This document shows positions 31,546-38,433 of a stretch of 41,456 nucleotides of DNA, piece by piece. The position numbers and the translations under genes were made by a program. Where the stretch lies: NCBI GenBank assembly GCA_018400435.1, contig JAGYMW010000010.1:1-41456 (forward strand). Reading direction: 5' to 3'. Numbering within the stretch: the first letter of the stretch is position 1; each line of letters opens with the position of its first letter. The notes under the pieces were generated by a model. The model saw nothing but the letters and a program-made list of their open reading frames with translations. It did not search any database and was not told where the DNA came from. The DNA is from Bacillota bacterium. Its GTDB lineage: Bacteria; Bacillota; Dethiobacteria; DTU022.

Positions 31546-32160
31546 TTAAAACCCCATGTTTTCTCCCACAATAAGAACATGCATATCCACGCCAGATGGT
31601 TTGCCTTCTATGATTGTTGTAACATTACATATTCTATGAGGCGAATTACAATCATGGCATTTACCTGTTTTAGCACAGGGGGTGTTTAATCCAAGACGGC
31701 GGGCATTTAAAGGGCAGGCAACATCTTTCACCCGTTGCAGGGCAGCATCAAGGTTTTCGGCAATTTTATTAATTCCTGCTACGACCAATACTTTCTTCGG
31801 ACCAAAGACCATCGAAGCGACTCGATTGCCGGTGCCATCAATGTTGACCAGCCTCCCATCCTCAGAAATTGCATTGCTGCTGCACAGGTATGTATCTGCA
31901 TTCATTGCTTTGTGACGGATCACGGCAGCTTCTTCCGGGTTTTTAGCATGCCAGTGCCAGTAAACTGTGCATCCTTTCTCCTTGAGCAGTAATTCTATCT
32001 TAAGTTCGTTAATTGTTTCTGACCCGCCGATTCCTACGGTGCTGTGGGGCTGGATATGGGACAGCACCCACTTTGCAGCCTCTCCTCGATTTTTAACATA
32101 AGAACAGGGGATCTTTCTTTTACTGAACGCTGCCAGTAACTTTTTGATTTGATCATTCAC
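31546..32160 (-). CDS. LUD-domain protein (LutC/DUF162 family)
   Basis: A 204-residue protein of the LUD domain family. Members include LutB and LutC of lactate utilisation and many stand-alone proteins of unknown function in anaerobes. Landmarks are TVGIGGSETINELKI, ADTYLCSSNAISEDGRLVNIDGTGNRVA and VLVVAGINKIAENLDAAL. The C-terminal segment has a cysteine cluster (NTPCAKTGKCHDCNSPHRIC) that could bind a metal or cluster; it is common in stand-alone members. The start is GTG 32160 with AAAGGTGG upstream on this strand. It is alone; no lutA or lutB is nearby, so a lactate role is not claimed. Confidence 0.88.
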   Translation of the reverse strand: MNDQIKKLLAAFSKRKIPCSYVKNRGEAAKWVLSHIQPHSTVGIGGSETINELKIELLLKEKGCTVYWHWHAKNPEEAAVIRHKAMNADTYLCSSNAISEDGRLVNIDGTGNRVASMVFGPKKVLVVAGINKIAENLDAALQRVKDVACPLNARRLGLNTPCAKTGKCHDCNSPHRICNVTTIIEGKPSGVDMHVLIVGENMGF

Positions 32161-32418
32161 TGCTTATCATGGCCACCTTTCTTTTGCATGGCTGCTGCCT
32201 CAGTATTTTATCAGCATTTGATGGATCATCTTCAACGAGAACGGCATGAATAGTTGCTGTAATTATACAGTATTTTATTGTTTTTGTTCCCTTCTTCCCA
32301 GTAGCTAACCTTGGTTAAGTAAAACCACTTTACAAAATAGCAAAGCTTTGTAATAATCATTATAAATATTGTAAAAATAAAGAGGTACACTTTTCCTACT
32401 TTTCTTGATACAGTAAAT

Positions 32419-32646
32419 TTGTCAATGGTAGATAATCAAGTTGCAAGGTGGGTTAATAATAATTATTTGAGGCATAACATTGGAAAAAAGAATAAATTAA
32501 CATCTTTTAATATGAACTTTACTTTTCTTAGAGTTAATGATTTTGGAAATTATTTGTACTGGATATCTTGGTGTAAAGAAATGAGCCATCTATTAACTGA
32601 AAAAACCGAATCAGAATGGAGATCTCGTGTGGTAAAAAACCATTAA
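32419..32646 (+). CDS. Hypothetical small ORF (doubtful)
   Basis: A 75-codon frame in AT-rich DNA beginning with TTG 32419 or ATG 32425. No clear ribosome-binding site is seen, and the protein (aromatic and Asn-rich, one hydrophobic patch NYLYWISW) matches no family I know. It could be a fragment of a decayed gene. It is listed only because it fills most of an otherwise empty stretch. Confidence 0.25.
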   Translation: MSMVDNQVARWVNNNYLRHNIGKKNKLTSFNMNFTFLRVNDFGNYLYWISWCKEMSHLLTEKTESEWRSRVVKNH

Positions 32647-32681
32647 ATCCGATTGTTTAAGAATGCCAAAACCTTTATTTT

Positions 32682-32903
32682 ATGCCGGAAATCAAATTCG
32701 AGATTATCAAAAACATAGGAATCTTATCAGAATTATCAAATGTTTGGACAAAAGAGCTTAATCTGGTCAGCTGGAATAATCGAGAGCCGAAATATTACCT
32801 TAAAGATTGTAATCCTGAGCATGAGAAGTACAGTAAAGTTGTTACATTGACAGAAAAAGAGTTAATGAAGTTGAAAGAGGTATTGAGTGAGATGTATAAA
32901 TAA
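32682..32903 (+). CDS. PC4/YdbC-like ssDNA-binding protein
   Basis: A 73-residue protein of the bacterial PC4-like (YdbC) family, related to the eukaryotic coactivator PC4, which binds single-stranded DNA as a dimer. The pattern EIKFEIIKNIGILSELSNVW, then TKELNLVSWNNREPKY and a C-terminal helix LTEKELMKLKEVLSEMYK, matches the four-strand plus helix fold. No strong Shine-Dalgarno sequence is visible at ATG 32682. It is AT-rich like its surroundings and lacks operon partners. The cellular role is unknown. Confidence 0.78.
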   Translation: MPEIKFEIIKNIGILSELSNVWTKELNLVSWNNREPKYYLKDCNPEHEKYSKVVTLTEKELMKLKEVLSEMYK

Positions 32904-33171
32904 CATTGAATATTTGTCGATAGTCGGTTTCCTTGTCTACTTTAATGGGGCAAGATCAGTCGATCAGGATGGGCGGTTATGGATGTCAATCTTTGAGGGA
33001 GTTTTGCGATGCGAACGATATTGCATATAGGTTTTTCTCATGTTAACGGTGCTATCAACCTACACCGAAATGGTTGTAAGATAGAAGAATGCGTTTATTA
33101 AATTTTTCTTGAAAATAAATTAAGAAAACGCTACAGGAGTAGCTCTTAATAATAAAATAGAAGGTGAAACA

Positions 33172-33552
33172 ATGAAAGTTGACTTTTTAGATCATCTTGT
33201 TTTAACAGTATTAAATTTGGAAAGAACAATTGATTTTTATAAACGACTATTAGGAATGCATGAGATAACTTTTGGGAATAACAGGAAAGCTTTGGTGTTC
33301 GGTGACCAAAAAATCAATTTACATGAATATGGGAATGAATATGAGCCAAAGGCAAAAATAACTTATCCTGGTTCAGCTGATTTATGTTTTATAACAACTA
33401 CGCCAATTAACAAATACAAGAAATATTTGATAAGCCATGGTGTTTCGGTTGAAGAAGGCCCTGTGAAGAAAATGGGAGCTAAAGGGGATATGCTTTCAAT
33501 TTATATTCGAGATCCAGATGAAAATTTAATTGAAATATCAAATTACAAATAA
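33172..33552 (+). CDS. VOC-superfamily (glyoxalase/dioxygenase-like) protein
   Basis: A single-module vicinal-oxygen-chelate protein, 126 residues. It starts LDHLVLTVLNLERTIDFYKRLLGM, where His9 (DHLVL) is the usual first metal ligand, and ends DPDENLIEISNYK, where Glu near the C-terminus is the last ligand; INLHEYG supplies a middle histidine. This gives the two beta-alpha-beta-beta-beta halves of the fold. Members include glyoxalase I, fosfomycin-resistance enzymes and dioxygenases; the substrate cannot be assigned. AAGGTGA precedes ATG 33172. It is followed after 18 bases by a transposase remnant. Confidence 0.87.
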   Translation: MKVDFLDHLVLTVLNLERTIDFYKRLLGMHEITFGNNRKALVFGDQKINLHEYGNEYEPKAKITYPGSADLCFITTTPINKYKKYLISHGVSVEEGPVKKMGAKGDMLSIYIRDPDENLIEISNYK

Positions 33553-33570
33553 ACATTTATTTTCACCTTA

Positions 33571-33735
33571 ATGCGCGAAAACAATCTCTATCGCGATTAT
33601 TCCCTGCAGGAGTTACTTGATGAACTCGATATTATTGAGCGCTTTGAACACCCTGGCAAAAAGCACCACCTGGGCGAGGCAACTAAAAAGCAGATCGAGC
33701 TTTACCGGTTACTTGAGATGGAGCCTTCGGCATAG
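33571..33735 (+). pseudogene. C-terminal remnant of an IS1634-like transposase
   Basis: An in-frame 54-residue stretch beginning MRENNLYRDYSLQELLDELD and containing IIERFEHPGKKHHLGEATKKQ, ending in a stop at 33733-33735. This matches the C-terminal tail I associate with IS1634/IS4-type transposases. The rest of the transposase, including the catalytic DDE residues, is absent. GC content is higher than in the flanking sequence, supporting a foreign fragment. Confidence 0.65.
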
Positions 33736-34128
33736 GTATAAAACACTGGGAATTCAGGTAGAAACGTCATCTATGTCACCAAGTGATCTACACGTATTCA
33801 AAAATAATTGTTTGTTTAATGTAGCGATTTATATTTTTTTGCTGGAACAGAAATTTATATTATAAGTGACTGATGAACTGCCCCAAAATAGTTTCTAACC
33901 CCAAATCTCCAAAGTTAGCTATAGAGTTTTTCATATTGAAGGAAAGTTTAAAGTTTAATGTCTTGGTACATGATTTCTGAAAACATACTAATTTTATCAG
34001 AGCTTCATGATGGTTAGTAATGCAAATATTTAAAACTAGCGCTCTTAAAAACAAAAACATTCATACCATGAGGGTAGTAATAAATAATTTTAGGTGAAGC
34101 ACTATTTTAAATATCTCGAGAGTATCGA
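33736..34128. other. Gene-free AT-rich stretch before the tRNA cluster
   Basis: About 390 bases with no convincing gene. A 66-codon reverse frame (33860-34060) has no ribosome-binding site and no recognisable protein pattern. No repeat or terminator is evident. The tRNA promoter begins at its right edge. Confidence 0.5.
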
Positions 34129-34157
34129 TTGACACTACCTTTTTCCTTTGTTATACT
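34129..34157 (+). promoter_or_regulatory. Strong promoter of the tRNA cluster
   Basis: TTGACA (34129-34134) and TATACT (34152-34157) are spaced by 17 bases; the only deviation from consensus is one base in the -10. The first tRNA begins 23 bases downstream. Confidence 0.9.
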
Positions 34158-34179
34158 GAAAAATGCCAATCCGCCTTTG

Positions 34180-34266
34180 GGAGGGGTGTCCGAGCGGTTT
34201 AAGGAGCTAGTCTTGAAAACTAGTGACCCGAAAGGGCCGTGGGTTCGAATCCCACCCCCTCCGCCA
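34180..34266 (+). tRNA. tRNA-Ser(UGA)
   Basis: An 87-base cloverleaf with encoded CCA. The acceptor stem GGAGGGG pairs with CCCCTCC, the discriminator is G, and the anticodon arm CTAGT-CTTGAAA-ACTAG gives anticodon TGA. A long variable arm (GACCCGAAAGGGCC) marks a class II tRNA as expected for serine. The T arm GTGGG-TTCGAAT-CCCAC is perfect. Confidence 0.96.
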
Positions 34267-34277
34267 GAAGAGAGTAC

Positions 34278-34371
34278 GGAGAGATGGCCGAGAGGTCGAA
34301 GGCGGTCGCCTGCTAAGCGATTAAGTGGGTAAAAGCCTGCTTCGAGGGTTCGAATCCCTCTCTCTCCGCCA
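34278..34371 (+). tRNA. tRNA-Ser(GCU)
   Basis: A 94-base class II tRNA with encoded CCA. The acceptor stem GGAGAGA pairs with TCTCTCC, with G as discriminator. The anticodon arm GTCGC-CTGCTAA-GCGAT gives anticodon GCT (one G-U pair), and a long variable arm follows. The T arm is GAGGG-TTCGAAT-CCCTC. It lies 11 bases after tRNA-Ser(UGA). Confidence 0.96.
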
Positions 34372-34374
34372 TAT

Positions 34375-34452
34375 GCGCCCGTAGCTCAGTCCGGATAGAG
34401 TAACTGACTACGAATCAGGAGGTCGCAGGTTCAAATCCTGCCGGGCGCACCA
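34375..34452 (+). tRNA. tRNA-Arg(ACG)
   Basis: A 78-base tRNA with encoded CCA. The acceptor stem GCGCCCG pairs with CGGGCGC; the T arm GCAGG-TTCAAAT-CCTGC is perfect. The anticodon loop CTACGAA gives ACG, to be deaminated to ICG. The top pair of the anticodon stem is an A-G mismatch (base 29 with 45 of the gene); D-stem has one G-U pair. The 3' part from the third anticodon base (34412) is duplicated at 41191, so this gene is the probable integration site of the downstream segment. Confidence 0.93.
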
Positions 34453-34512
34453 GTAGAATAAGGGGTTTTGAGCTTCCACGAAGAGTAAGAAGGAGCCAAA
34501 ACCCCTTTTGTA
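34412..34512 (+). repeat. Left copy of a 101-bp direct repeat (putative attL)
   Basis: Starts at the third anticodon base of tRNA-Arg, includes the tRNA 3' half, CCA and the tRNA-operon terminator, and ends with TTTTGTA. The copy at 41191-41291 has the same length and direction and differs at only two positions: GTAGAA versus GTAAAA, and TAAGAAGG versus TAAGTAGG. Flanking bases on both sides differ, so the boundaries are sharp. Confidence 0.9.
34460..34510 (+). terminator. Terminator of the tRNA cluster
   Basis: AAGGGGTTTTG (34460-34470) pairs with CAAAACCCCTT (34497-34507), extended by GCTTCC with GGAGC, followed by TTTT. An exact structural copy sits at 41239-41289 in the right repeat. Confidence 0.88.
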
Positions 34513-34585
34513 CACACTTTAAATAAACTAACAAGCATTAGAATTTAAAACTCCTTGTCATGGCAAGAAAAACTATAGGTGATAT

Positions 34586-34774
34586 ATGGCGAATAATGAA
34601 CACGAAAGAATGATAGAAATTCCATATAAATGGGTGAAAGAATATAATAGCTTAATGTATGACTATATAAAATCATTAGATACTAGTAAACTGTCAACTC
34701 TTAAACTGTGGGTAAAGTTTTTTCAATTTTATTCTGGCAGAATCAGTGGTAAATTGCCAGTCTATTGTTTTTAA
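34586..34774 (+). CDS. Small hypothetical ORF, possibly a truncated gene 5' end
   Basis: A 62-codon frame starting at ATG 34586 with AGGTGA upstream. The product (MANNEHERMIEIPYKWVKEYNSLM...) looks like a folded N-terminus, with LSTLKLWVKFFQFYSG in the middle, but matches no family I know. It stops 21 bases before the transposase remnant. It may be the 5' part of a gene interrupted by the IS insertion; another + strand fragment lies on the other side of the remnant (35499-35684). Confidence 0.4.
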   Translation: MANNEHERMIEIPYKWVKEYNSLMYDYIKSLDTSKLSTLKLWVKFFQFYSGRISGKLPVYCF

Positions 34775-34795
34775 ATTATCATTATGGTTAATCTC

Positions 34796-35498
34796 TCAAG
34801 CTGATAGTTCAGCACGAAGAGAAGTGATCGTTGCAATTCTGCGCCCCAAGCACTGCCTGGTCATGGCGCTCAGTTCTATCTCAGCGATATTTAAAAAGCT
34901 GCCATGTTTAGGCTTATAGTGTATCTCCAGTCGCTTAACTAGACTGCGTGCTATTTCTGGCGGAAAAGTTTCATAGAGAGACGAGATTGAATAGGTATTT
35001 AAGTTGTCCATCACCAACCGGATCTTTTTAGCTTCCGGATAATGAATATCCAGTAGTTCTCGAATTTGATTAGCCCAGTCAATTTTAGTTCTGCGTTCAC
35101 TTACACTCACATGTCACCAGCTGGACAGTAGTTCGGTAAAAACAAAGATACTGCAGGTTTCCTTGCGCACGTAGTCTCCATCTTGTTTTTCAGGAATTCC
35201 GGGCTTCATCGGAAGGGGAGACCTGAGGTCATCGAGCAGCTGATACTGCTTTTCATCCATGCAAACGACTGGATAGTTACCATCATAAGGTTGCTGATAT
35301 AGGTCAAGGACATCTGCCATACATGCGACAAAAGCAGCATTCTGCTTGGGTGGGATACACCAGCATTTACGTAGATGAGGCTTGAGTTCGCTTTTTTAAA
35401 AGGCGGCCCACCGTCTCATGGGAGATGCTTTCAATGAAATTTAGCTCTACGGCTTTATCAGCCAGAAGCCTTAGTGACCATCTAGACCTACCTTCAGG
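34796..35498 (-). pseudogene. Degenerate IS630-family transposase
   Basis: The reverse strand encodes most of an IS630-type DDE transposase in three pieces. The first piece (35498 downward: PEGRSRWSLRLLADKAVEL, then FIESISHETVGRLLKK) ends at a one-base frame change in an A6 run (forward 35392-35397). The second includes the first catalytic Asp in PVVCMDEKQ and ends at an in-frame TGA (35116-35114) after FVFTELLSSW. The third holds the second Asp (IRLVMDNLNTYSI) and the Glu (KHGSFLNIAEIELS). The N-terminal helix-turn-helix region and the last roughly 40 residues are missing. It cannot make an active enzyme. Confidence 0.85.
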
Positions 35499-35684
35499 GG
35501 GCAAGAGCATGAAGGAAAATTTGGAAAGTGGTTATCTGAACCTATTGAACCCTATTATACATTGCGAATTATGCCGGCGATATATTTGAGCTACGACCTG
35601 CCTGGTAATTATCCCACAGAGAAGCAGGCTGCAGAATATGTGGCAAAAATAGCTAAAGAAAAAGAAATTAAAGCAAGCAAATGA
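35499..35684 (+). pseudogene. C-terminal gene fragment abutting the IS630 remnant
   Basis: A + strand open frame without a start codon begins exactly where transposase similarity ends and runs 61 codons to TGA at 35682-35684. It reads GQEHEGKFGKWLSEPIEPYY and continues through TLRIMPAIYLSYDLPGNYPT to a lysine-rich helical end (AKIAKEKEIKASK). It has the look of real coding sequence but I do not recognise the family. It may be the 3' part of the gene whose 5' part lies at 34586-34774, split by the insertion. Confidence 0.5.
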
Positions 35685-35691
35685 GATAGAA

Positions 35692-35720
35692 TAGACTTAA
35701 TAGCACAACATTGTTATAAT
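35692..35720 (+). promoter_or_regulatory. Probable promoter upstream of the first c-di-GMP gene
   Basis: TAGACT (35692-35697) and a perfect TATAAT (35715-35720) with 17-base spacing; the -10 is preceded by TG at the extended position. The transcript would have a leader of about 180 bases before the ATG at 35907, containing the palindrome pair listed next. Confidence 0.6.
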
Positions 35721-35818
35721 TTAGATAGTTAACATAGTCCCTTAAGAACCCGAAGCACAAATCGGTGTATAGTTGTTCTGAGATTTTGACCTTGACGTCC
35801 ATACTACTGGAATGGTCA

Positions 35819-35852
35819 AAAAACGTTTCGGTTCCCGGATATAAACGTTTTT
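35819..35852 (+). promoter_or_regulatory. Paired AAACGTTT palindromes in the leader of the first c-di-GMP gene
   Basis: Two copies of the self-complementary octamer AAACGTTT (35821-35828 and 35843-35850) are 22 bases apart, about two helical turns. Together they also form a ten-base stem (AAAAACGTTT / AAACGTTTTT) that ends in a T run. The element may be an operator for a dimeric repressor or a weak attenuator hairpin; sequence alone does not decide. Confidence 0.4.
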
Positions 35853-35906
35853 AATAATTGTTGTAAAATAAAAATGTTTGAAGTCTCAAATTAGGAGGCA
35901 AACGGC

Positions 35907-38228
35907 ATGGGAAACGGAAAAGACAAATACCGCCTGCTGGTAGAGAACCTGCCCGACGCCTTTGCCTATCATCAACTGGTGGTAGATGAAAATGATAACC
36001 CAGTAGACTACATTTTTACAAAGGTAAATCCTTTCTTTGAAGAGATAACCGGGCTGAAAAAAGAAGATATCCTGGGCAAAAAGATTACCGAGGTCCTGCC
36101 TGACCTTAAGTTTTTTGATTTTGACTGGATTGGTGCTTACGAAAAGGTAGTGCGTACCGGGAAGAGCGTTCATTTCGAAGCTTTTTCAGAGCCGTTGGGC
36201 CGCTGGCACGAAGTTGTTGCCTTTAGTGACGGAAAAGGTTATTTCATTACAGTGTTCAAAGATGTGAATGAATTAATAATAGAAAACGAGACGACAAAAA
36301 AAATAATAGGTTATGTCAATAAATGCCAGGAATATTCAACTGATACATTGGATTACAACTTTTTCACAGATACTATTATGGAATTATCCGGAGCAATATT
36401 TGTTATTTTAAATTTAATTTCAGAAAAGGAGAAAAGCAAAACCGTTACCCAGGCCGTTTCCGGTTCTAATGGCAATCTTTCCTGGGTGAGAGAGCTGCTG
36501 GGTTTTGACCTGGAGGGAGCTGTGTGGGAAACAGACCATGAAAAAATGGGTGTTAGCAGTAAAAACGGTCTGGTTTATTACCCCTCCTTTTCCGATATCG
36601 ATAATTACAATTATTCTGCCCTGATACCGGTGCTAAAGAAGATAGAAAAATCCATGCGGCCCGTCAGCCTGTATGTTATGGAGATAAAATACCTGGGGGA
36701 ACCCTTTGGTGTTGTGACTTTGATTATGCCCAAAAACAAGGACATGGAAAATAAGGAGATGCTCGAGCTTTATATTAATTATTTAGCAACAACCATTAAG
36801 CGTCTTTGGTCAGAAAAATCGTTGAGGAAGTCGGAGGAACGTTACCAGGATCTGGTGGATAACATAAACGAAGCTATAATAGTTACCCAGGAAGGGATAA
36901 TAAAATATGTTAATTCCCAGGCAACCGAGCTTTCCGGTTATTCCAAAGAGAAAATGCTATATTCTTCCATAAACGATTATATTCATTCCCATGACCGGGA
37001 TATGGTTTTGACGAAACACCACCGGAGGATAGAAGGGGAAGAATTCGAAGCTCGCTACCAGTCCCGTGTAGTTAAAAAAAATGGGGATATCAGGTGGGTG
37101 GAGATAAGCGTGATGGCGACCGAATGGAACAACCAACTCGCTACCCTCAACCTGCTTTTGGATATTACCGAGCGAAAACAGGCAGAAGAAAAAATTCTTT
37201 TCTTGAGTTATTATGACCAGCTTACTGGTCTTTATAAACGTACTTTCATGGAAGTAGAGTTGCATCGGCTGGATAACAAGAAGCAGCTGCCCATCAGTAT
37301 CATAATGCTCGATCTCAACGGGCTGAAATTGGCAAACGAGACATATGGGAACGCTGTAGGAGATGACATGCTGAAGGGCACAGCAGATATTTTAAGAAAA
37401 TTCTCCAGGAAGGAAGATATTATCGCCCGCTGGGGTGGTGACGAGTTTGTTATTGTTTTACCACAAACCAAAGGAAAAGATGTAGCAGCTATAACCAAAA
37501 ATATAACTAAAATGTGTCGCGAGAATTTTATAAAAAATATCCCCCTTTCCGTAACAGCAGGTGCTGCTACGAAAAACAGAACGGACATTGCCCTGGCAGA
37601 AATTATAAAAGAAGCCGAAGGCGATATGTATAAAAACAAGCTTGTTGAGAGACAAAGTGAAAAATACAGGCTTCTGGGCGGTTTTTTAAAAACACTGGCC
37701 GAGAAAAGTTTTGAAACCGAAGCTCATGTGCAAAACATGCAAAGGGTAGCTATAAAAATTGGAGAGAAACTAAGACTCCCCGAAACCGAGCTTAGCCGTT
37801 TAAAATTACTGATAATGCTGCACGATATAGGCAAGATAAATATACCCGGAGAAATTTTAAAAAAGGAAAGTTCTTTATCGCCAGAGGAATGGGTGCTTGT
37901 GAAGCAACACCCGAAAACAGGTTACAAAATTGCACGCGCCGCAGAAGAGTTTGCCCACGTGGCTGAAGATATTCTTGCTCATCATGAACGCTGGGACGGA
38001 ACCGGCTACCCAAATGGATTAAAAGAGGAAGAGATACCTCTACTGGCAAGGATCACAGCTGTTGCCGATGCTTACGAGGTGATGACCAACGGCAGGCCTT
38101 ACAAAGAGGCCATGACCAAAGAAGAAATTGTTAAAGAGTTTAAAAGATGTGCCGGTAAACAGTTTGATCCGGAGCTGGTGAAAATTTTTTTATCGATTTT
38201 GGAGACAGAGATATTGTCAAAAGAATAA
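35907..38228 (+). CDS. PAS/GAF-like/PAS-GGDEF-HD-GYP bifunctional c-di-GMP protein
   Basis: A 773-residue soluble signalling protein with both synthesis and breakdown modules for cyclic di-GMP. Order: PAS (about 8-120), a divergent GAF-like sensor (about 135-310), a second PAS (about 315-430, ending LDITERKQAEEK), GGDEF (about 440-595) and HD-GYP (about 605-765). The cyclase has GGDEF at 510-514 and an RKED inhibitory-site motif five residues before it; the usual GH in the substrate loop is GN (TYGNAVGDD). The phosphodiesterase keeps HD at 639-640 and HHERWDGTGYPNGL (GYP 700-702). There are no membrane segments. AGGAGG precedes ATG 35907. Which activity dominates is unknown. Confidence 0.93.
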   Translation: MGNGKDKYRLLVENLPDAFAYHQLVVDENDNPVDYIFTKVNPFFEEITGLKKEDILGKKITEVLPDLKFFDFDWIGAYEKVVRTGKSVHFEAFSEPLGRWHEVVAFSDGKGYFITVFKDVNELIIENETTKKIIGYVNKCQEYSTDTLDYNFFTDTIMELSGAIFVILNLISEKEKSKTVTQAVSGSNGNLSWVRELLGFDLEGAVWETDHEKMGVSSKNGLVYYPSFSDIDNYNYSALIPVLKKIEKSMRPVSLYVMEIKYLGEPFGVVTLIMPKNKDMENKEMLELYINYLATTIKRLWSEKSLRKSEERYQDLVDNINEAIIVTQEGIIKYVNSQATELSGYSKEKMLYSSINDYIHSHDRDMVLTKHHRRIEGEEFEARYQSRVVKKNGDIRWVEISVMATEWNNQLATLNLLLDITERKQAEEKILFLSYYDQLTGLYKRTFMEVELHRLDNKKQLPISIIMLDLNGLKLANETYGNAVGDDMLKGTADILRKFSRKEDIIARWGGDEFVIVLPQTKGKDVAAITKNITKMCRENFIKNIPLSVTAGAATKNRTDIALAEIIKEAEGDMYKNKLVERQSEKYRLLGGFLKTLAEKSFETEAHVQNMQRVAIKIGEKLRLPETELSRLKLLIMLHDIGKINIPGEILKKESSLSPEEWVLVKQHPKTGYKIARAAEEFAHVAEDILAHHERWDGTGYPNGLKEEEIPLLARITAVADAYEVMTNGRPYKEAMTKEEIVKEFKRCAGKQFDPELVKIFLSILETEILSKE

Positions 38229-38305
38229 AGGTTATTATCTTTATCTTGTATTTACTTTAACAGGAACTACTTTGTTTCAGGGATTATCAATAAAAATAAT
38301 ACTCC

Positions 38306-38341
38306 ATGATATACCCTATGATATACCCTATGCCATACCCC
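38306..38341 (+). repeat. Three tandem 12-bp repeats between the two c-di-GMP genes
   Basis: Two perfect copies of ATGATATACCCT (38306-38317, 38318-38329) are followed by a degenerate third (ATGCCATACCCC). They lie 93 bases upstream of the second gene's start, in its likely promoter region, and could be a regulator-binding array. Confidence 0.65.
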
Positions 38342-38433
38342 ACCGAAGATCAGTAAATGGTAAGAAAGCCCCACTTTAAACCTTTTAATTGGGGGAAATT
38401 CATAGACTGTTTTTTAATCGGAGGTCGTCTGTT

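Noticed and set aside
31682-31992. Forward-strand ORFs opposite the LUD-domain gene
   Set aside because: They are antisense shadows of a well-supported gene and have no independent start signals or protein pattern.
33860-34060. 66-codon reverse-strand ORF
   Set aside because: No ribosome-binding site, no family pattern, AT-rich background where such frames arise by chance.
35387-35399. Programmed -1 frameshift at the A AAA AAG heptamer in the IS630 transposase
   Set aside because: The heptamer is in the right register for -1 slippage, but the reading frame needed to continue the transposase is +1 (equivalent to one extra A). A second defect, an in-frame TGA, also lies downstream. Simple decay fits better.
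35707-38433. c-di-GMP riboswitch upstream of either c-di-GMP gene
   Set aside because: Neither leader shows the conserved GEMM core or tetraloop-receptor pattern that I would expect.
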